From Sordaria brevicollis (lineage: Eukaryota; Ascomycota; Sordariomycetes; Sordariales; Sordariaceae), in contig JAUTDP010000009.1 in the NCBI GenBank assembly GCA_033439795.1, forward strand, positions 2,046,001 through 2,110,000: a DNA stretch of 64,000 nucleotides, written 5' to 3'. The stretch's first letter is position 1; every line of letters begins with the position of its first letter. The notes below the pieces were generated by a model, which saw only the letters and a list, made by a program, of their open reading frames with translations, did not search any database and was not told where the DNA came from. Below are positions 36,971 through 47,961 of the stretch, piece by piece. Made by a program: the position numbers and the translations under genes.

Positions 36971-39427
36971 ATGCAAACAAGGCGCCAACTGCTGTCGACT
37001 GCCACTCGGCGCATCAGTGAGGCGTCGAGGGCCTCTCTCTCACGAACAACACGCCAGTTTCCCCGAGCACCTGCGCTGGGAGCAACCGTGCCAGCACTCC
37101 ATCATGCTGCCACTCCTCTAGCCAATTCTCTTCGTCTTCTTCCCACAATAGCTACTCGGTCTTATGCCAATGGCCGACCACATCCTCCAGGCGGTACCCA
37201 CCGCATGAACCTCGGGGGTGAGGACGAGAAGCCAGCGTTGGAACAGTACGGTATCGACTTGACAGCCAGAGCACGAGACGGAAAGCTCGATCCCGTCATC
37301 GGTAGATCGGCCGAGATTCAGCGAACCATCCAGATTCTGTCGCGGAGGACCAAGAACAACCCCGTGCTCATCGGAAGCGCCGGTGTAGGCAAGACGGCCA
37401 TCCTAGAAGGTCTTGCCCTGGAGATCGTCAAGGGCGCGGTGCCAGAAAGCATCAAGAACAAGAGAGTCATCAGTCTCGACCTCGGATCACTCATCGCAGG
37501 CGCCAAGTTCAGGGGTGATTTTGAGGAGCGTCTGAAGAAGGTCTTGACCGAAGTGCAACAAGCCAACGGAGAGGTTATTTTGTTCATCGATGAGCTTCAT
37601 ACTCTTCTTGGCCTTGGCAAGGCGGAAGGCTCCATTGATGCCTCAAACCTCCTCAAGCCAGCTCTCTCGAGAGGCGAGCTTCAGTGCTGCGGTGCCACCA
37701 CCTTGGCCGAGTACCGTCTGATCGAGAAGGACGTTGCCCTTGCCCGCCGCTTCCAGCCCATCCTCGTCAGCGAACCAACAGTAGAAGACACCATTAGCAT
37801 TCTACGCGGTATCAAGGAGAAGTACGAAGTCCACCATGGTGTCCGTATCACCGACGGTGCCTTGGTTGCCGCCGCAACCTATTCCAACCGCTACATCACC
37901 GACCGTTTCCTTCCCGACAAGGCCATCGACTTGATGGACGAAGCCGCCAGCTCGCTTCGCCTACAGCAAGAAAGCAAGCCCGACGACATCCAGCGTCTAG
38001 ACCAGAAGATCATGACCATTCAGATCGAGCTGGAAAGCTTACGAAAGGAGAAGGACGTTGCCAGCGTCGAGCGTCGCGAGAAGCTCGAGGCTGACCTGAA
38101 GAAGTTCGAAGACGAAGTTCGGGTACTGTCGGAGAAGTGGGAGAAGGAAAAGGCCGAAATCGACAGGATCAAGCAAACCCAGGCGGATCTCGACAAGGCC
38201 CGCATCGAGTTGGAACAGGCACAGAGAACCGGCAACTTTGGCAGGGCTTCGGAGCTGAGGTTCGGCGTCATCCCCAACCTCGAAAAGAAGCTGCCCAAGG
38301 ACGGCGAGAGACCTACCGGCGAGACTACTCTCATCCACGACTCCGTCACGGCTGACGACATCGCCAATGTTGTCTCCAGAATCACCGGCATCCCCATCTC
38401 CAAGCTGTCCAGCGGCCACATGGAGAGGTTGATCCACATGGAAGACATCCTCCGCGAGTCTGTCCGCGGCCAGGACGAAGCTCTGAAGGCTGTCGCCGAC
38501 GCAGTGAGGATGCAAAGAGCCGGCCTGAGCGGTGAGAACCGCCCACTGGCCTCCTTCTTCTTCCTCGGCCCCACCGGCGTCGGCAAGACAGAACTCTGCA
38601 AGAAGTTGGCCGGCTTCCTCTTCTCAACCGAGTCCGCCGTCGTCCGCTTCGACATGAGCGAGTTCCAAGAAAAGCACACCATCTCGCGCCTGATCGGTGC
38701 TCCATCCGGTTACGTCGGCTACGAAGACGCCGGCCAACTAACCGAAGCTGTCCGCCGCAAGCCGTACGCCGTCCTGCTATTCGACGAGTTCGAGAAGGCG
38801 CACCGTGACATCTCTGCCCTCCTCCTGCAGGTCCTTGACGAGGGCTACCTGACAGACGCCCAGGGCCACAAGGTCGACTTCAAGAACACCATCATCGTGC
38901 TGACCTCCAACCTAGGCGCCGACATCCTGGTGGGCGCCGACCCCTTGACCCCCTACAAGGAAACAGAAGACGGCGACATCCACCCGGACGTCAAGAAGGC
39001 CGTCATGGACGTCGTCGCCTCGCAGTACCCACCCGAGTTCCTCAACCGCATCGACTCCTTCATCGTGTTTAAGCGTCTCGCGCTCGAGGCGCTCCGCGAC
39101 ATTGTTGACATTCGTCTCCGGGAGCTCCAGGAGCGACTCAATGATCGCCGCATCACCCTCCAGGTTCCCGATGAGGTCCGCCAGTGGCTGGCTGAAAGGG
39201 GTTACGATCCCAAGTTTGGCGCAAGGCCGCTTAACAGGCTTATCACCACTGAGATTGGTAATGGGCTGGCGGATAAGATCATTCGTGGACAGATCAAGAC
39301 GGGTGATGTGGCGGTGGTGGAGATCAAGGAGGATAAGAGCGGACTGAGTGTGTTTGCGAAGGAGCGGGAGTCCGCTGCTGAGGGTGAGAACGAGCAAGGT
39401 GATGCTCAGGCTGCTCCTGAGGCGTGA
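36971..39427 (+). CDS. hsp78: Mitochondrial Hsp78 (ClpB-type disaggregase)
   Basis: AAA+ chaperone of the mitochondrial matrix that rescues aggregated proteins with mitochondrial Hsp70. Single exon, 818 residues from ATG 36971; the frame is open three codons upstream, but those lack an ATG. Residues 1-70 are rich in Arg, Ser and Ala, a clear presequence, with likely processing near TRSYANG. There is no Clp N-domain, as in yeast Hsp78. Domain 1 has GSAGVGKT (135-142) and ILFIDELH. The middle domain is the expected coiled coil (about 335-440). Domain 2 has GPTGVGKT (533-540), [11 protein letters not shown] and the ClpB-type C terminus ([12 protein letters not shown]). Both Walker motifs are complete, so the protein should be active. 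The divergent neighbour is psf1; no functional link is known. Confidence 0.97.
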   Translation: MQTRRQLLSTATRRISEASRASLSRTTRQFPRAPALGATVPALHHAATPLANSLRLLPTIATRSYANGRPHPPGGTHRMNLGGEDEKPALEQYGIDLTARARDGKLDPVIGRSAEIQRTIQILSRRTKNNPVLIGSAGVGKTAILEGLALEIVKGAVPESIKNKRVISLDLGSLIAGAKFRGDFEERLKKVLTEVQQANGEVILFIDELHTLLGLGKAEGSIDASNLLKPALSRGELQCCGATTLAEYRLIEKDVALARRFQPILVSEPTVEDTISILRGIKEKYEVHHGVRITDGALVAAATYSNRYITDRFLPDKAIDLMDEAASSLRLQQESKPDDIQRLDQKIMTIQIELESLRKEKDVASVERREKLEADLKKFEDEVRVLSEKWEKEKAEIDRIKQTQADLDKARIELEQAQRTGNFGRASELRFGVIPNLEKKLPKDGERPTGETTLIHDSVTADDIANVVSRITGIPISKLSSGHMERLIHMEDILRESVRGQDEALKAVADAVRMQRAGLSGENRPLASFFFLGPTGVGKTELCKKLAGFLFSTESAVVRFDMSEFQEKHTISRLIGAPSGYVGYEDAGQLTEAVRRKPYAVLLFDEFEKAHRDISALLLQVLDEGYLTDAQGHKVDFKNTIIVLTSNLGADILVGADPLTPYKETEDGDIHPDVKKAVMDVVASQYPPEFLNRIDSFIVFKRLALEALRDIVDIRLRELQERLNDRRITLQVPDEVRQWLAERGYDPKFGARPLNRLITTEIGNGLADKIIRGQIKTGDVAVVEIKEDKSGLSVFAKERESAAEGENEQGDAQAAPEA

Positions 39428-40203
39428 AGTGGTTGATGCTGCTGCTGGTCTGATCACAAGTTGACCTTGTTGCTTGTATCTTTATTGTATCCTACTGTTT
39501 AGTCATTCTCCTCTTTTTTGTTGCATTGCATGGTTATATGGGCCGGGGAACAGGACGGTAGTAGGGCATTGGGAGGATGGTCTACATGATTTAACTGAGA
39601 GATTTCTGCACATAGTTCGTGTATGTCTAACTACGAGCAATACATCTCGTGTGGTAATAATACTCCGACCGTAAATATTTGGACCATGTGTTTTAGTAGT
39701 TGGCTGAAAAGTATCCCCTTCTTTCATTGTGTAATGCTTTCTCTGTCTGCTACCTTTTCTTTGTCGAAACCTTGTGTCCCTTGCGTGAAGAATCAAACAA
39801 ATCGTTACTTCTGATTTGGGGAACCTGCCAATAATAATAGATCCACCGATACCGGCAAAATCATCGTGTGAAACAAGACCTTTCTGTTCAGCTTATTACG
39901 GTGCCATGGTGATTCCGTTCGATGGTGGTGACTGTGAGTCAAAGACACTTTCGAGCCATACCTACTTGAGGTTAGCGACGGCTGGTCGGTTGTTGTAGGG
40001 CGCTAAAGTTGGCATGTTTACGCTATAGAATTCTCGCCTCGAGATGTACAGAAAAGAGTCACCTCTGGTTTCGATATCGACAACGCTTACACCAGCAGCA
40101 CCAACGTTTATTTGAGACGTCCAAAGGCATATTTCAATCAATCACTAATCCTCCTGTCTATTCTGAGCGTGGTCGGTTGAATTGCACGGTTTTCAATTGA
40201 AGC
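39428..40203. other. Spacer downstream of hsp78
   Basis: The left part is 3' UTR of hsp78. Nothing coding is seen. The right end approaches the downstream promoter element of the U6 gene. Confidence 0.45.
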
Positions 40204-40221
40204 AAAAAAACACCAAAAAAA
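40204..40221 (-). terminator. Two T7 runs beyond the U6 B box
   Basis: Read on the minus strand, T runs of seven bases occur at 40221-40215 and 40210-40204, just past the B-box match. They could be Pol III backup terminators. No transcript ending here is evident. Confidence 0.3.
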
Positions 40222-40235
40222 GTTTGACACTTACA

Positions 40236-40246
40236 CGATTCGAACC
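40236..40246 (-). promoter_or_regulatory. B box downstream of the U6 gene
   Basis: On the minus strand the 11-mer GGTTCGAATCG matches the Pol III B-box consensus GGTTCGANTCC at ten positions. It lies about 126 bp beyond the U6 terminator. In budding yeast SNR6 the B box that recruits TFIIIC lies about 120 bp beyond the terminator. I found no tRNA cloverleaf around it, so a U6 promoter role is the best reading. Confidence 0.72.
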
Positions 40247-40371
40247 CTCCACCTCCCACCTCCCGACCTACGACCCCGACCAGGAACCGGGATCTTCTTT
40301 CATCATTCTGCGCACCTTGACGGGCATTTCCTACGATAAAAAGGTACCTAGCTATTCCAGCGAAAATCTAC

Positions 40372-40378
40372 AAAAAAA
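40372..40378 (-). terminator. Pol III terminator of U6
   Basis: A run of seven T on the minus strand directly follows the U6 3' end. It is the first run of four or more T in the transcribed region, intron included. Confidence 0.88.
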
Positions 40379-40451
40379 TTGGTAGCGTCTCTTTGAGTAG
40401 CGTGTCATCCTTAGTGCAGGGGCCATGCTAATCTTCTCTGTATCGTTTCAA

Positions 40452-40514
40452 CTGTTGGAAGAGTTTCGTTAGTCGCACACTCATACCACTCGGCCACGGG
40501 CAGGTTAAACTTAC
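40452..40514 (-). other. Spliceosomal intron inside U6 snRNA
   Basis: 63 nt, with a GTAAGT donor, GACTAAC branch site (40474-40468) and CCAACAG acceptor, identical in style to the mRNA introns in this window. It separates U6 ten bases upstream of the ACAGAGA box. Removing it joins GGTCAAT to TTGAAACG, matching other fungal U6 RNAs. It contains no run of more than three T, so Pol III can read through it. Confidence 0.93.
40486..40496 (-). promoter_or_regulatory. A box within the U6 intron
   Basis: The minus-strand 11-mer TGGCCGAGTGG fits the tRNA-type A box (TRGCNNARYNGG) and lies at about +43 to +53, inside the intron rather than the mature RNA. Together with the TATA and B box it completes a TFIIIC-type promoter. 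Function is inferred. Confidence 0.68.
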
Positions 40515-40560
40515 ATTGACCAAATTGCCCCGAAGGGCGAAAGGGCAAGCAAAACCTACC

Positions 40561-40570
40561 CCTTATAAAC
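40561..40570 (-). promoter_or_regulatory. TATA element of the U6 gene
   Basis: Minus-strand GTTTATAAGG, with TTATAA at -25 to -30 relative to the first base of U6, the standard position for TFIIIB on U6 genes. Confidence 0.8.
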
Positions 40571-40578
40571 CCCGATTG

Positions 40579-41454
40579 GAGAGCCTTTGCGCCTGTGGTA
40601 CAGCGCACACTCCAACCTTTGGCCTTCGCAGCTGGTGATCGGCCTGTGCACCTGCCTGCCCTGCTGGCCGGCACTCGTGATCGTCGTCGTCGCCGCCGCC
40701 GCACAACCTACAGCAGAGAAAAAAAAAAAGAAGAAGGGACGACAAGATGCAAAACGCACGTGCCTTTCGCAGAAGATGCTCAACTTTTCGAGATGTTGAT
40801 ATGCAGGAGAAACGGTGATAACCTCAAGAAGCACATTGGCCACAACAACACAACACAGAAGGAAGAAGAAAGACAAAGACAATCGAGATGGCTCACAAGA
40901 GGCAAAAGAAAAATACACAAACTTTTTTGTACCGCGGCAATTTGCAACATAACATCTGTTAGTGACCAACTGTACCCGAGAAATCTCAGGGCCTCCCTGC
41001 GCAGACTGCGGGGCTAGCGCCCGAACCCGGCGACGCTGAAAGGCCCACCGGAGTCGGCTCTGGCAGCGATTCTACCCCGCCATAGGCCTGGAGGTGGGTA
41101 GGGTTCTTAGCACGAACAAATTATTTTGACCCCTCCATGATGTGATTGAGTTACGGGTCACGATCGCAAGTCCCAGTGTCCCACTCTGCTTCCCTCCACC
41201 CTGCCCGCTCCACCTCTACTGGAGCTTCCTGTGACTGTACTCTCGGGTGAAGAGCGAGCAGTTTGAAATCCATCGCACGCACAAGGCCCTGCCTCTTCTT
41301 AAACTTTCCCTTCCCCCCGTTTCCCTTGTCAATTTTCCCCAGGAACTTTGAAGTAGCAACGATCAAGCTGTTCTACTTCAGACAAGCCCTCCTTCGCCTT
41401 CCCCGACCACCAACTTCCCCCGCCGTCACCTCGGTCACAAGAAAGTGGTTCGCA
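40579..41454. promoter_or_regulatory. Promoter region of the ATIC gene
   Basis: Divergent promoter region between U6 and the purine gene. The last 150 bases before the ATG are C/T-rich leader. No known regulatory site was recognised and no gene is seen. Confidence 0.45.
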
Positions 41455-43394
41455 ATGGCTGCCCATCAGAGAATCGCCATTGTGTCGGTCTACGACAAGA
41501 CCGGCCTCCTCGACCTGGCCAAGGGCCTCGTCCAGAACAATGTCCGCATCCTCGCCTCTGGCGGTACCGCCAAGATGATCAGGGAGTCTGGCTTCCCTGT
41601 TGAGTAAGGATCCCTCGTCTCGTCGAAGCTGTTTTCCTTGAAGAAAGAGCCATTGGCGGCGACAGCAATGCTGACAGCTCTTCTTTCCTGTGTTATAGGG
41701 ATATCTCGGCCATCACCAAGGCCCCCGAGATGCTGGGTGGCCGTGTCAAGACCCTCCACCCCGCTGTCCACGCCGGTATCCTCGCCCGCGAGCTCGCTTC
41801 CGACGAGAAGGATCTCGCTGAGCAGAACATTGAGAAGGTTGACTATGTTATCTGCAACCTCTACCCCTTCAAGGACACTGTGGCCAAGATCAACGTCACC
41901 GTCCCCGAGGCCGTCGAGGAGATTGATATCGGTGGTGTCACTCTGATCCGCGCCGCCGCCAAGAACCACGCCCGCGTCACCATCCTCAGCGACCCCAACG
42001 ATTACGCCGAGTTCCTCAAGGAGCTCGAGGCTGGCGAGATCAAGGACTCTAGCCGTCAGCTCTATGCCCTCAAGGCCTTCGAGCACACCGCCGACTATGA
42101 TGCTGCCATCTCCGACTTCTTCCGCAAGCAGTATGCTGGCCAGGGTCTCCAGTACCTTCCTCTCCGCTACGGCGCCAACCCCCACCAGAAGCCTGCTGCT
42201 GCCTACGTCAAGGAGGGCAAGCTTCCCTTCACCGTTGTCAACGGTGCCCCCGGCTACATCAACCTTCTCGATGCCCTCAACGCCTGGCCTCTCGTCAAGG
42301 AGCTCAAGAAGGCTCTCGGCAAGCCCGCCGCTGCCAGCTTCAAGCACGTCTCTCCCGCTGGTGCTGCCATTGGCCTCGAGTTGACTGCCGATGAGCGCAA
42401 GGTCTACATGGTTGATGATATCCCCGGTATCGAGACCTCTGGCCTCGCTCAGGCCTACGCTCGCGCCCGTGGTGCCGATCGCATGAGCTCCTTCGGCGAC
42501 ATGATCGCCCTCAGCGACGTTGTCGATGTCCCTACCGCTACCATCATTAGCAAGGAGGTTTCGGATGGTGTCATTGCGCCCGGCTTCGAGCCCGCCGCCG
42601 CCGAGATCCTCAAGAAGAAGAAGGGCGGCCGTTACCTTATGCTCCAGGTTGACCCTGAGTTTGAGCCTTCCAAGAGCGAGACCCGCACCGTCTTCGGTGT
42701 CACCCTCGCCCAGGGCCGCAACGACGTTGAGATCTCTCCCGAGACTTTCTCCACCATCATCACCCCCAAGGATGGTACCCTCCCCGAGAACGCTCAGCGC
42801 GATCTTACCATCGCCACCATTGCTGCCAAGTACACCCAGAGCAACTCAGTCTGCTACGCTGCTAGAGGTCAGGTAGTCGGCTTGGGTGCCGGTCAGCAGT
42901 CCAGAATCCACTGCACTCGTCTTGCTGGTGACAAGGCCGACAACTGGTGGTTGCGCTTCAACCCCCGCGTCATTGGTATCAAGTGGAAGAAGGGTGCCAA
43001 GCGCCCCGACAAGAGCAACGCCATCGACCTTCTTGTCAGCGGTCAGCTCCCTAAGGACGGTCCTGAGCGCGAGTCGTTCGAGGCTCTCTTCGAGGAGGTC
43101 CCCGCTGCTTTCACCGAGGAGGAGAAGAACGAGTGGCTTTCCAAGCTCACTGATGTCTGCATCTCTTCTGATGCTTTCGTAAGTCAATACCTCTGAAAGA
43201 TTGTCCGTCGAGAGCATTACTAACATGAATTGTACCAGTTCCCCTTCATCGACAATGTCTACCGCGCCGCTCGCTCCGGCGTCAAGTACATTGCCGCCCC
43301 CAGCGGTTCTCAGAACGACGGTCCCGTCTTCGAGACCGCCGAGAAGCTCGGCATCACCTTCGTCGAGCAGAACACCCGTCTGTTCCACCACTAA
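41455..43394 (+). CDS. ade16: Bifunctional AICAR transformylase/IMP cyclohydrolase
   Basis: Catalyses the last two steps of de novo purine synthesis: formyl transfer from 10-formyl-THF to AICAR, then ring closure to IMP. Exons 41455-41603, 41699-43178 and 43239-43394 give 594 residues, the family length. The N-terminal MGS-like cyclohydrolase domain shows [29 protein letters not shown] and [14 protein letters not shown]. The transformylase domain has [13 protein letters not shown] and [10 protein letters not shown], which carries the catalytic Lys-His pair, and ends with [18 protein letters not shown]. Introns are 95 and 60 nt. Codon use is strongly biased toward C-ending codons, as in highly expressed fungal genes. 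Yeast has two such genes (ADE16 and ADE17); only one is seen here. Confidence 0.98.
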
Positions 43395-44092
43395 ATTGCC
43401 AACAACTTTTTCCAAAACCTAGATACCTCAAAACACTTCGGAAAGAAGATGGATGGCTATGATTGATACCCTTTTTCGCATAACTCAACTTTGCGATATT
43501 TTTTTCTTTGATGATTATTTAAAAAGACATGGCGATTTGTACAAAAATGACGACCACAACTACGAGGATAGAGGTTGTCTTGGGATGGTATGCAGGACTG
43601 GATGAAAACGGCTGGCTTCATTTGCATTTATAAAAAAAAAGGGGGGGTTCTAGGGGTGGGGGAACACAAAAGTTCAACACTTTTCCTTTGTTTGATGGAA
43701 GCACTATTCTCCTTGAAGCGACATTCCGGTGGTCAAGTGATGATGGCTTGAGTCCAATATGGAGTGATGCTTTCGGTGATGATAACGAATGAAAAAAATG
43801 CAATTTCAAGAACCAAGGTGCTGTGCAACGTCTTGCATTGTCGAAGTTATACTGAATGTAATTATCAAGGTACTGCCTATACGGTAAGTTACATACAATA
43901 CGCCCCACAAGTGTTTAGACCGCGTCGCCAAGCGACTCTTGGAATCTCCAACGGGTCTTTGAATTTGGGGCGCATTTTCCTCCATTCAACGTCATCTAGA
44001 CAACCGATTCGCGATCTTTCAACAAACAACAAAGTCTGTCAAGCTTCAGCCGATACCCAGGATTCGCCCTCGCGCACACCAAGAAAGCCAAA
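43395..44092. other. Spacer between the ATIC and Cus2 genes
   Basis: 3' UTR of the purine gene on the left, with A- and T-rich patches, and the promoter of the next gene on the right. No gene is seen. Confidence 0.45.
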
Positions 44093-45764
44093 ATGGAGCA
44101 ACAAGTGGGACAACAAGCCGAGTACTGGACGTTCCCAACCGAAATCGAAGAGTTCGACAAAGACGAGCGCATCTCCTTCTCCAAGCTCGACAACAAATAC
44201 ATTGCCGTTCAAGACGATGGCACCGAGTACGAATTCGATGCGGGCCTCAAGCGCTGGCTGCCTATCATCGACGAAGCCCTAATCGAGGAACACCAGAGGG
44301 CATACATAACATCACTCGGAGATGACGACAACAACACAGAGGCCGGACAAGGCAAGAAGAGAAAGAATTACGACCGAGAGGTAAGCTGCGCTCGAATGCG
44401 CACCTATCAGCGTCCGCTACAGCCACTCCTATCACCATCAACCTTCATCTATCCTTCTTGAAATATTATCTTGACCCAATCATCACTTGTTCGCACCCCC
44501 ATTTTGATGCCTTATGGAGCAACCTCGAAAGCGAGGACAGTCGGAGAGGAAGAGAGTGGAAGAGGCGATGAGTTCTGCCTCAGGAACTTCAAATGTGGAA
44601 ACATGTCATGAGCTTGTTGTTTTCCTCTTCTTGCGAACGTGACCATGTGAGGAACGAACCAGAACGACACAAGAGACAGAAAGAAGAAGAAGAAGAACCA
44701 ATCTGGGGAAGACAACTAACCAGACGTTTTCTTTCTTTCCCCCGTTGCGCGCACGCCTACAGGACTCCGCTAGTAGCAACAACAATTCCAACAACCCACG
44801 TCCACCGAAAAACCAAAAGCGCGATAAGAAAGCGCCGAGGGAACCCAAGCAAAACACGGCCGTGTACGTGACGGGCCTCCCGCTCGACGCGACGGCCGAC
44901 GAGGTCGCCGAGCTCTTCTCGCGCAAGTGCGGCGTCATCGCCGAGGAGATCGACAGCGGCCGCCCGCGCATCAAGATGTACACGGACGCTCAGGGAAATT
45001 TCAAGGGCGACTGCCTGATTGTGTTTTTCAAGCCGCAATCGGTCGACATGGCTATTATGTTGCTGGACGACACCGATTTTCGGTTTGAGGCGCCCTCTGC
45101 CGATGGTACCAGGATGCGCGTCCAGGCGGCGGATATGAGCTACAAAAAGACCAAGTACGATCATGCCTCGGAGAACAACGGTGGTGACAACCAAAAGGCC
45201 GGCGGCGATGGCACAACGGAAGGGTCCGAACAACCCTACAACAACATCACCAACCCCAACCCCTCCGGCTCTTCCAACACCGGCCAGGGTAACAACAACC
45301 AACGCAGCCAACAGGACAAAGCCAAAATTATCAAAAAGACGCAAAAACTCTCCGCCAAGCTCGCAGACTGGGACGACGACGAACCCTCCCCCTCCGCGCG
45401 CCTTTTGGGTCCCGCCATCAAGGAAGCCAAAGGCGGCAAGTGGGACAAAGTGGTCATCCTTCGACACATGTTCACTCTCGAGGAACTCAACGAGGACCCC
45501 GCAGCTTTGCTGGAGATTAAAGAGGATATCCGCGAGGAGTGCGCCAAGCTGGGCCCGGTCACGAACGTGGTACTGTTTGATCAGGAAGAAGAGGGGATTG
45601 TGAGCGTGAAGTTCGCGACGGTGGAAGCTGCCGAGGCTTGCGTGCATCTGATGCATGGACGGGCGTTTGATGGACGGATTGTCGAGGCTTTCTTTGCGAC
45701 GGGGAAGGAGAGGTTTAGGAAGAGTAAGAATAAGGATGCTGGTGAGGAGGAGGGGGATGAGTAA
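44093..45764 (+). CDS. cus2: Tat-SF1/Cus2-like U2 snRNP splicing factor
   Basis: RNA-binding protein that helps load or remodel the U2 snRNP through SF3b. Exons 44093-44380 and 44763-45764 give 429 residues. The N-terminal part has the aromatic segment YEFDAGLKRWLPIID typical of the family. The first RRM starts at TAVYVTGLPLDATADEVAELF, with RNP-1-like GNFKGDCLIVFF. A low-complexity Asn/Gly/Pro linker follows. The second RRM (VVILRHMFTLEELNEDP, GIVSVKFATVEAAEACV) resembles a U2AF-homology motif, with RAFDGRIVEAFF in the place of the usual RxF block. The intron is 382 nt, very long for this genome. The protein ends in an acidic tail. It lies 3.6 kb from the U6 gene. Confidence 0.92.
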
Positions 45765-46263
45765 TTGATTTTGATCGAGAAGGTATGGACAGGGCGGTAT
45801 GGACTTGAAAGTTCTTGTCTACGCTACGCGATTGCCCATCTGGAAGGGAGAGGTTTCTTCCTCTGGTATATTCGCATCGTTCCCTTTCCTTGGTCCCTTT
45901 TTGCTTGCATCTGAGCTTCTTTCGCTCATTAAGGTATGCGGCATCATCACGCATATATGATGGTTTCTGGCAGCTATCATCTTGGTTTGGCAGATAGGTT
46001 CGTTGTATACAGAGCAGTGCCAGGTCATTGTTAGTTAGGCCTGCAGATTTTCATAGGAACAGATGATCAGTTCTCGATGCATGAACGTTCTTTTACCATT
46101 CCTTGATCAACCTTTTGACACTTTGCCATTTGTATATGCAAGGCCCTGATATTTAGGCCATATCTGCTATAGAATTTCTTGTGCTCAACTGCCGGGCACA
46201 GCCTCTTGCACAGTTCAGGCTTGCTAGATCTCCGGTACTGCTTTCCCAATGTCATTCAACCCT
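45765..46263. other. Convergent 3' region
   Basis: AT-rich spacer between two convergent genes; both 3' UTRs, nothing else seen. Confidence 0.5.
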
Positions 46264-47961
46264 TCACTTCTTCTGAACCGTCTTCTTCATCCCCTCCACA
46301 AACGCCTCAACAGCATCCCCACCACCAAGCGGCACCGTTCCGCCTCTGACCATGCCGCCGTTTTCCACCTGCACGCCCAACGCGGCCGAAATGTTAGGCA
46401 GTCCTCCGTCCCGTAGAGCAATCGTCAGACTAGCCAAGCTCTGGGTAAACTGCGGGCTGCGAAGAACCTTCTTCAGGAGCGCGCGCTTCTGGTCCTGGCT
46501 CATGGTCTGGCGAGCCGCCTCTACGGACGCGGCACTGGGCTCGATCTCGATGGCGTCAGCGTTGCTGGCGCCTTGCTGGGACATGACGATGACGGTTGGG
46601 GGCAGGTAGTTCAGGAGGTTGTCGACGTATTCGTCGGTGGCGGAGTCAAGCATCGGGATCGTGACTGAGGGTTCGAGAAGGTCGTTGAGTAGAGGATACG
46701 ACTTGCCGCCCTGAGCTTGGGAAGAAGAGGGTTGGCCTCCAGAAAGACCTTGGGTGCCTTTTAGGGAGTCGAGGAAGTTCCGCACGACGGCGGCCGCATC
46801 CGTTTCGGCGGTTGTAGCACTTGCCCTGTCAACAAGAAAGACAATATTAGCACTTGTGCTGGCATCGGGATTGCATAAGACGGCGTGAAAGCAGAGGGAT
46901 GATGCCATGAGCTTTGTCATATTCTAGTGTGTCTCCATCTAGTAAGTACACAATCCAGCTGCACCATTCTTGTTGCTGTTGCTGCCTCTGCGCCATAGCT
47001 TGCTTGCTTGCTCATTCTTGGTTGGAAGTCGATCAATGATGTGATATGCGCTGCGCCCAAAAGCAACCCGAACTCCCAAAACTCAAGTCGTGACAGGAAA
47101 GACAACACCTACGCTCTTGCTCCATCTGCTCCTCCCTCTCTGGCATCCTCGCCCTCCCTGCGGACATCACCGCCCGTGGCATCGGGGCCAGCGCCTCCCG
47201 TGCCGCCCTCGTGGTGAGTGTTGGGGTCTCCGTGACCCTCGACATCTTCCATTGTCTCGTCGTCATCATCATCTCGGCGGTTGTTACCACCGCCGCTGCT
47301 GATTGAAGCAAGCTCCCTGTTGACGTCGACCTCGTAGCCCTGCAAGAGCTTGTCCACAATCTCGCCAATCTTCAAATCTCTTGGGCTCAGGAAGGCCGCG
47401 TCGCCGTCGGGACCCTGAGGCTTCGATTGCAGCCAGAAGATATGACGCTGTGATGAGGAGGAAAACTTGAGCGAGAAGATACGGCCGTTGGTCTTGGCGG
47501 TCGTCTGGGAAGGCGTTTTGGTATCGTAGGGAAGGAAGTGACCGTCCTCGGGAATCATGACAAGGTCGAGCTCGGGGTCGTCGACAGGCGCGTCTCTCGG
47601 GCGCCAGCAGAAATGAATAAAGTCTGCGTGATGAAACAGTAAGCTTGTGTCACAGAAATGGCGTCGCCTGCCACAGCGCAAGGTAGGGATTCATGGCGCG
47701 CATACCATCGTCGGAGTAGAGGTAGATGTAGCCGGGCCTGGGCTGGGGCGTGACCTTGTACGGCTTCGACGATTGCTAGAGGGATCTGTATGTCAGTCTT
47801 GTTTCCCGAGTTGCGCTCTAGTAAACGTGTGTAGGCAATATAGTGGCCAGGCAGATAGATGTCATGGCGGGCGCGGGGAAGCTTCTTATTAGAGGAGGGG
47901 TGTTACGAACATCGACGTCGCAAATGCCCGCCTTGAAGGTGATGATGGGTGATATCGGCAT
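46264..47961 (-). CDS. rpn13: Proteasome ubiquitin receptor Rpn13 (ADRM1)
   Basis: Subunit of the 19S particle that binds ubiquitin and recruits the deubiquitinase Uch37 where present. Four exons, 47961-47911, 47775-47706, 47623-47113 and 46825-46264, give 397 residues. The N-terminal Pru domain is complete: IITFKAGICDVD, KVTPQPRPGYIYLYSDDDFIHFCWRPR, LVMIPEDGHF, FSLKFSSSSQRHIFWLQSK. A Gly/Asp-rich linker follows. The C-terminal DEUBAD-like domain contains LLEPSVTIPMLDS, VDNLLNYLPP and LLKKVLRSPQFTQSLASLTIALRDGGLP. The last intron is 287 nt and its acceptor (TTGTTGACAG) was fixed by phase. Yeast Rpn13 lacks the DEUBAD domain, so this is the fuller, animal-like form. Confidence 0.94.

Larger units (their letters stand above)
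40375..40538 (-). ncRNA. U6: U6 spliceosomal RNA gene, interrupted by an intron
   Basis: Catalytic snRNA of the spliceosome. Exon 1 (40538-40515, 24 nt) starts with the hairpin GCCC-TTCG-GGGC, followed by AATTTGGTCAAT. Exon 2 (40451 to about 40375, 77 nt) begins TTGAAACGATACAGAGA and continues through GATTAGCATGGCCCCTGC and AAGGATGACACGC. This includes the ACAGAGA box, the AGC triad and the internal stem-loop. The joined RNA is about 101 nt and nearly matches fission yeast U6. The intron (40452-40514) is described separately. The exact 3' end depends on how many U are kept. Identity is firm because the central block is almost invariant in eukaryotes. Confidence 0.97.

Noticed and set aside
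40204..40290. Minus-strand tRNA suggested by GGTTCGAATC
   Set aside because: The flanking bases cannot form the five-pair T stem, and no acceptor or anticodon arm fits. It is better explained as the U6 B box.
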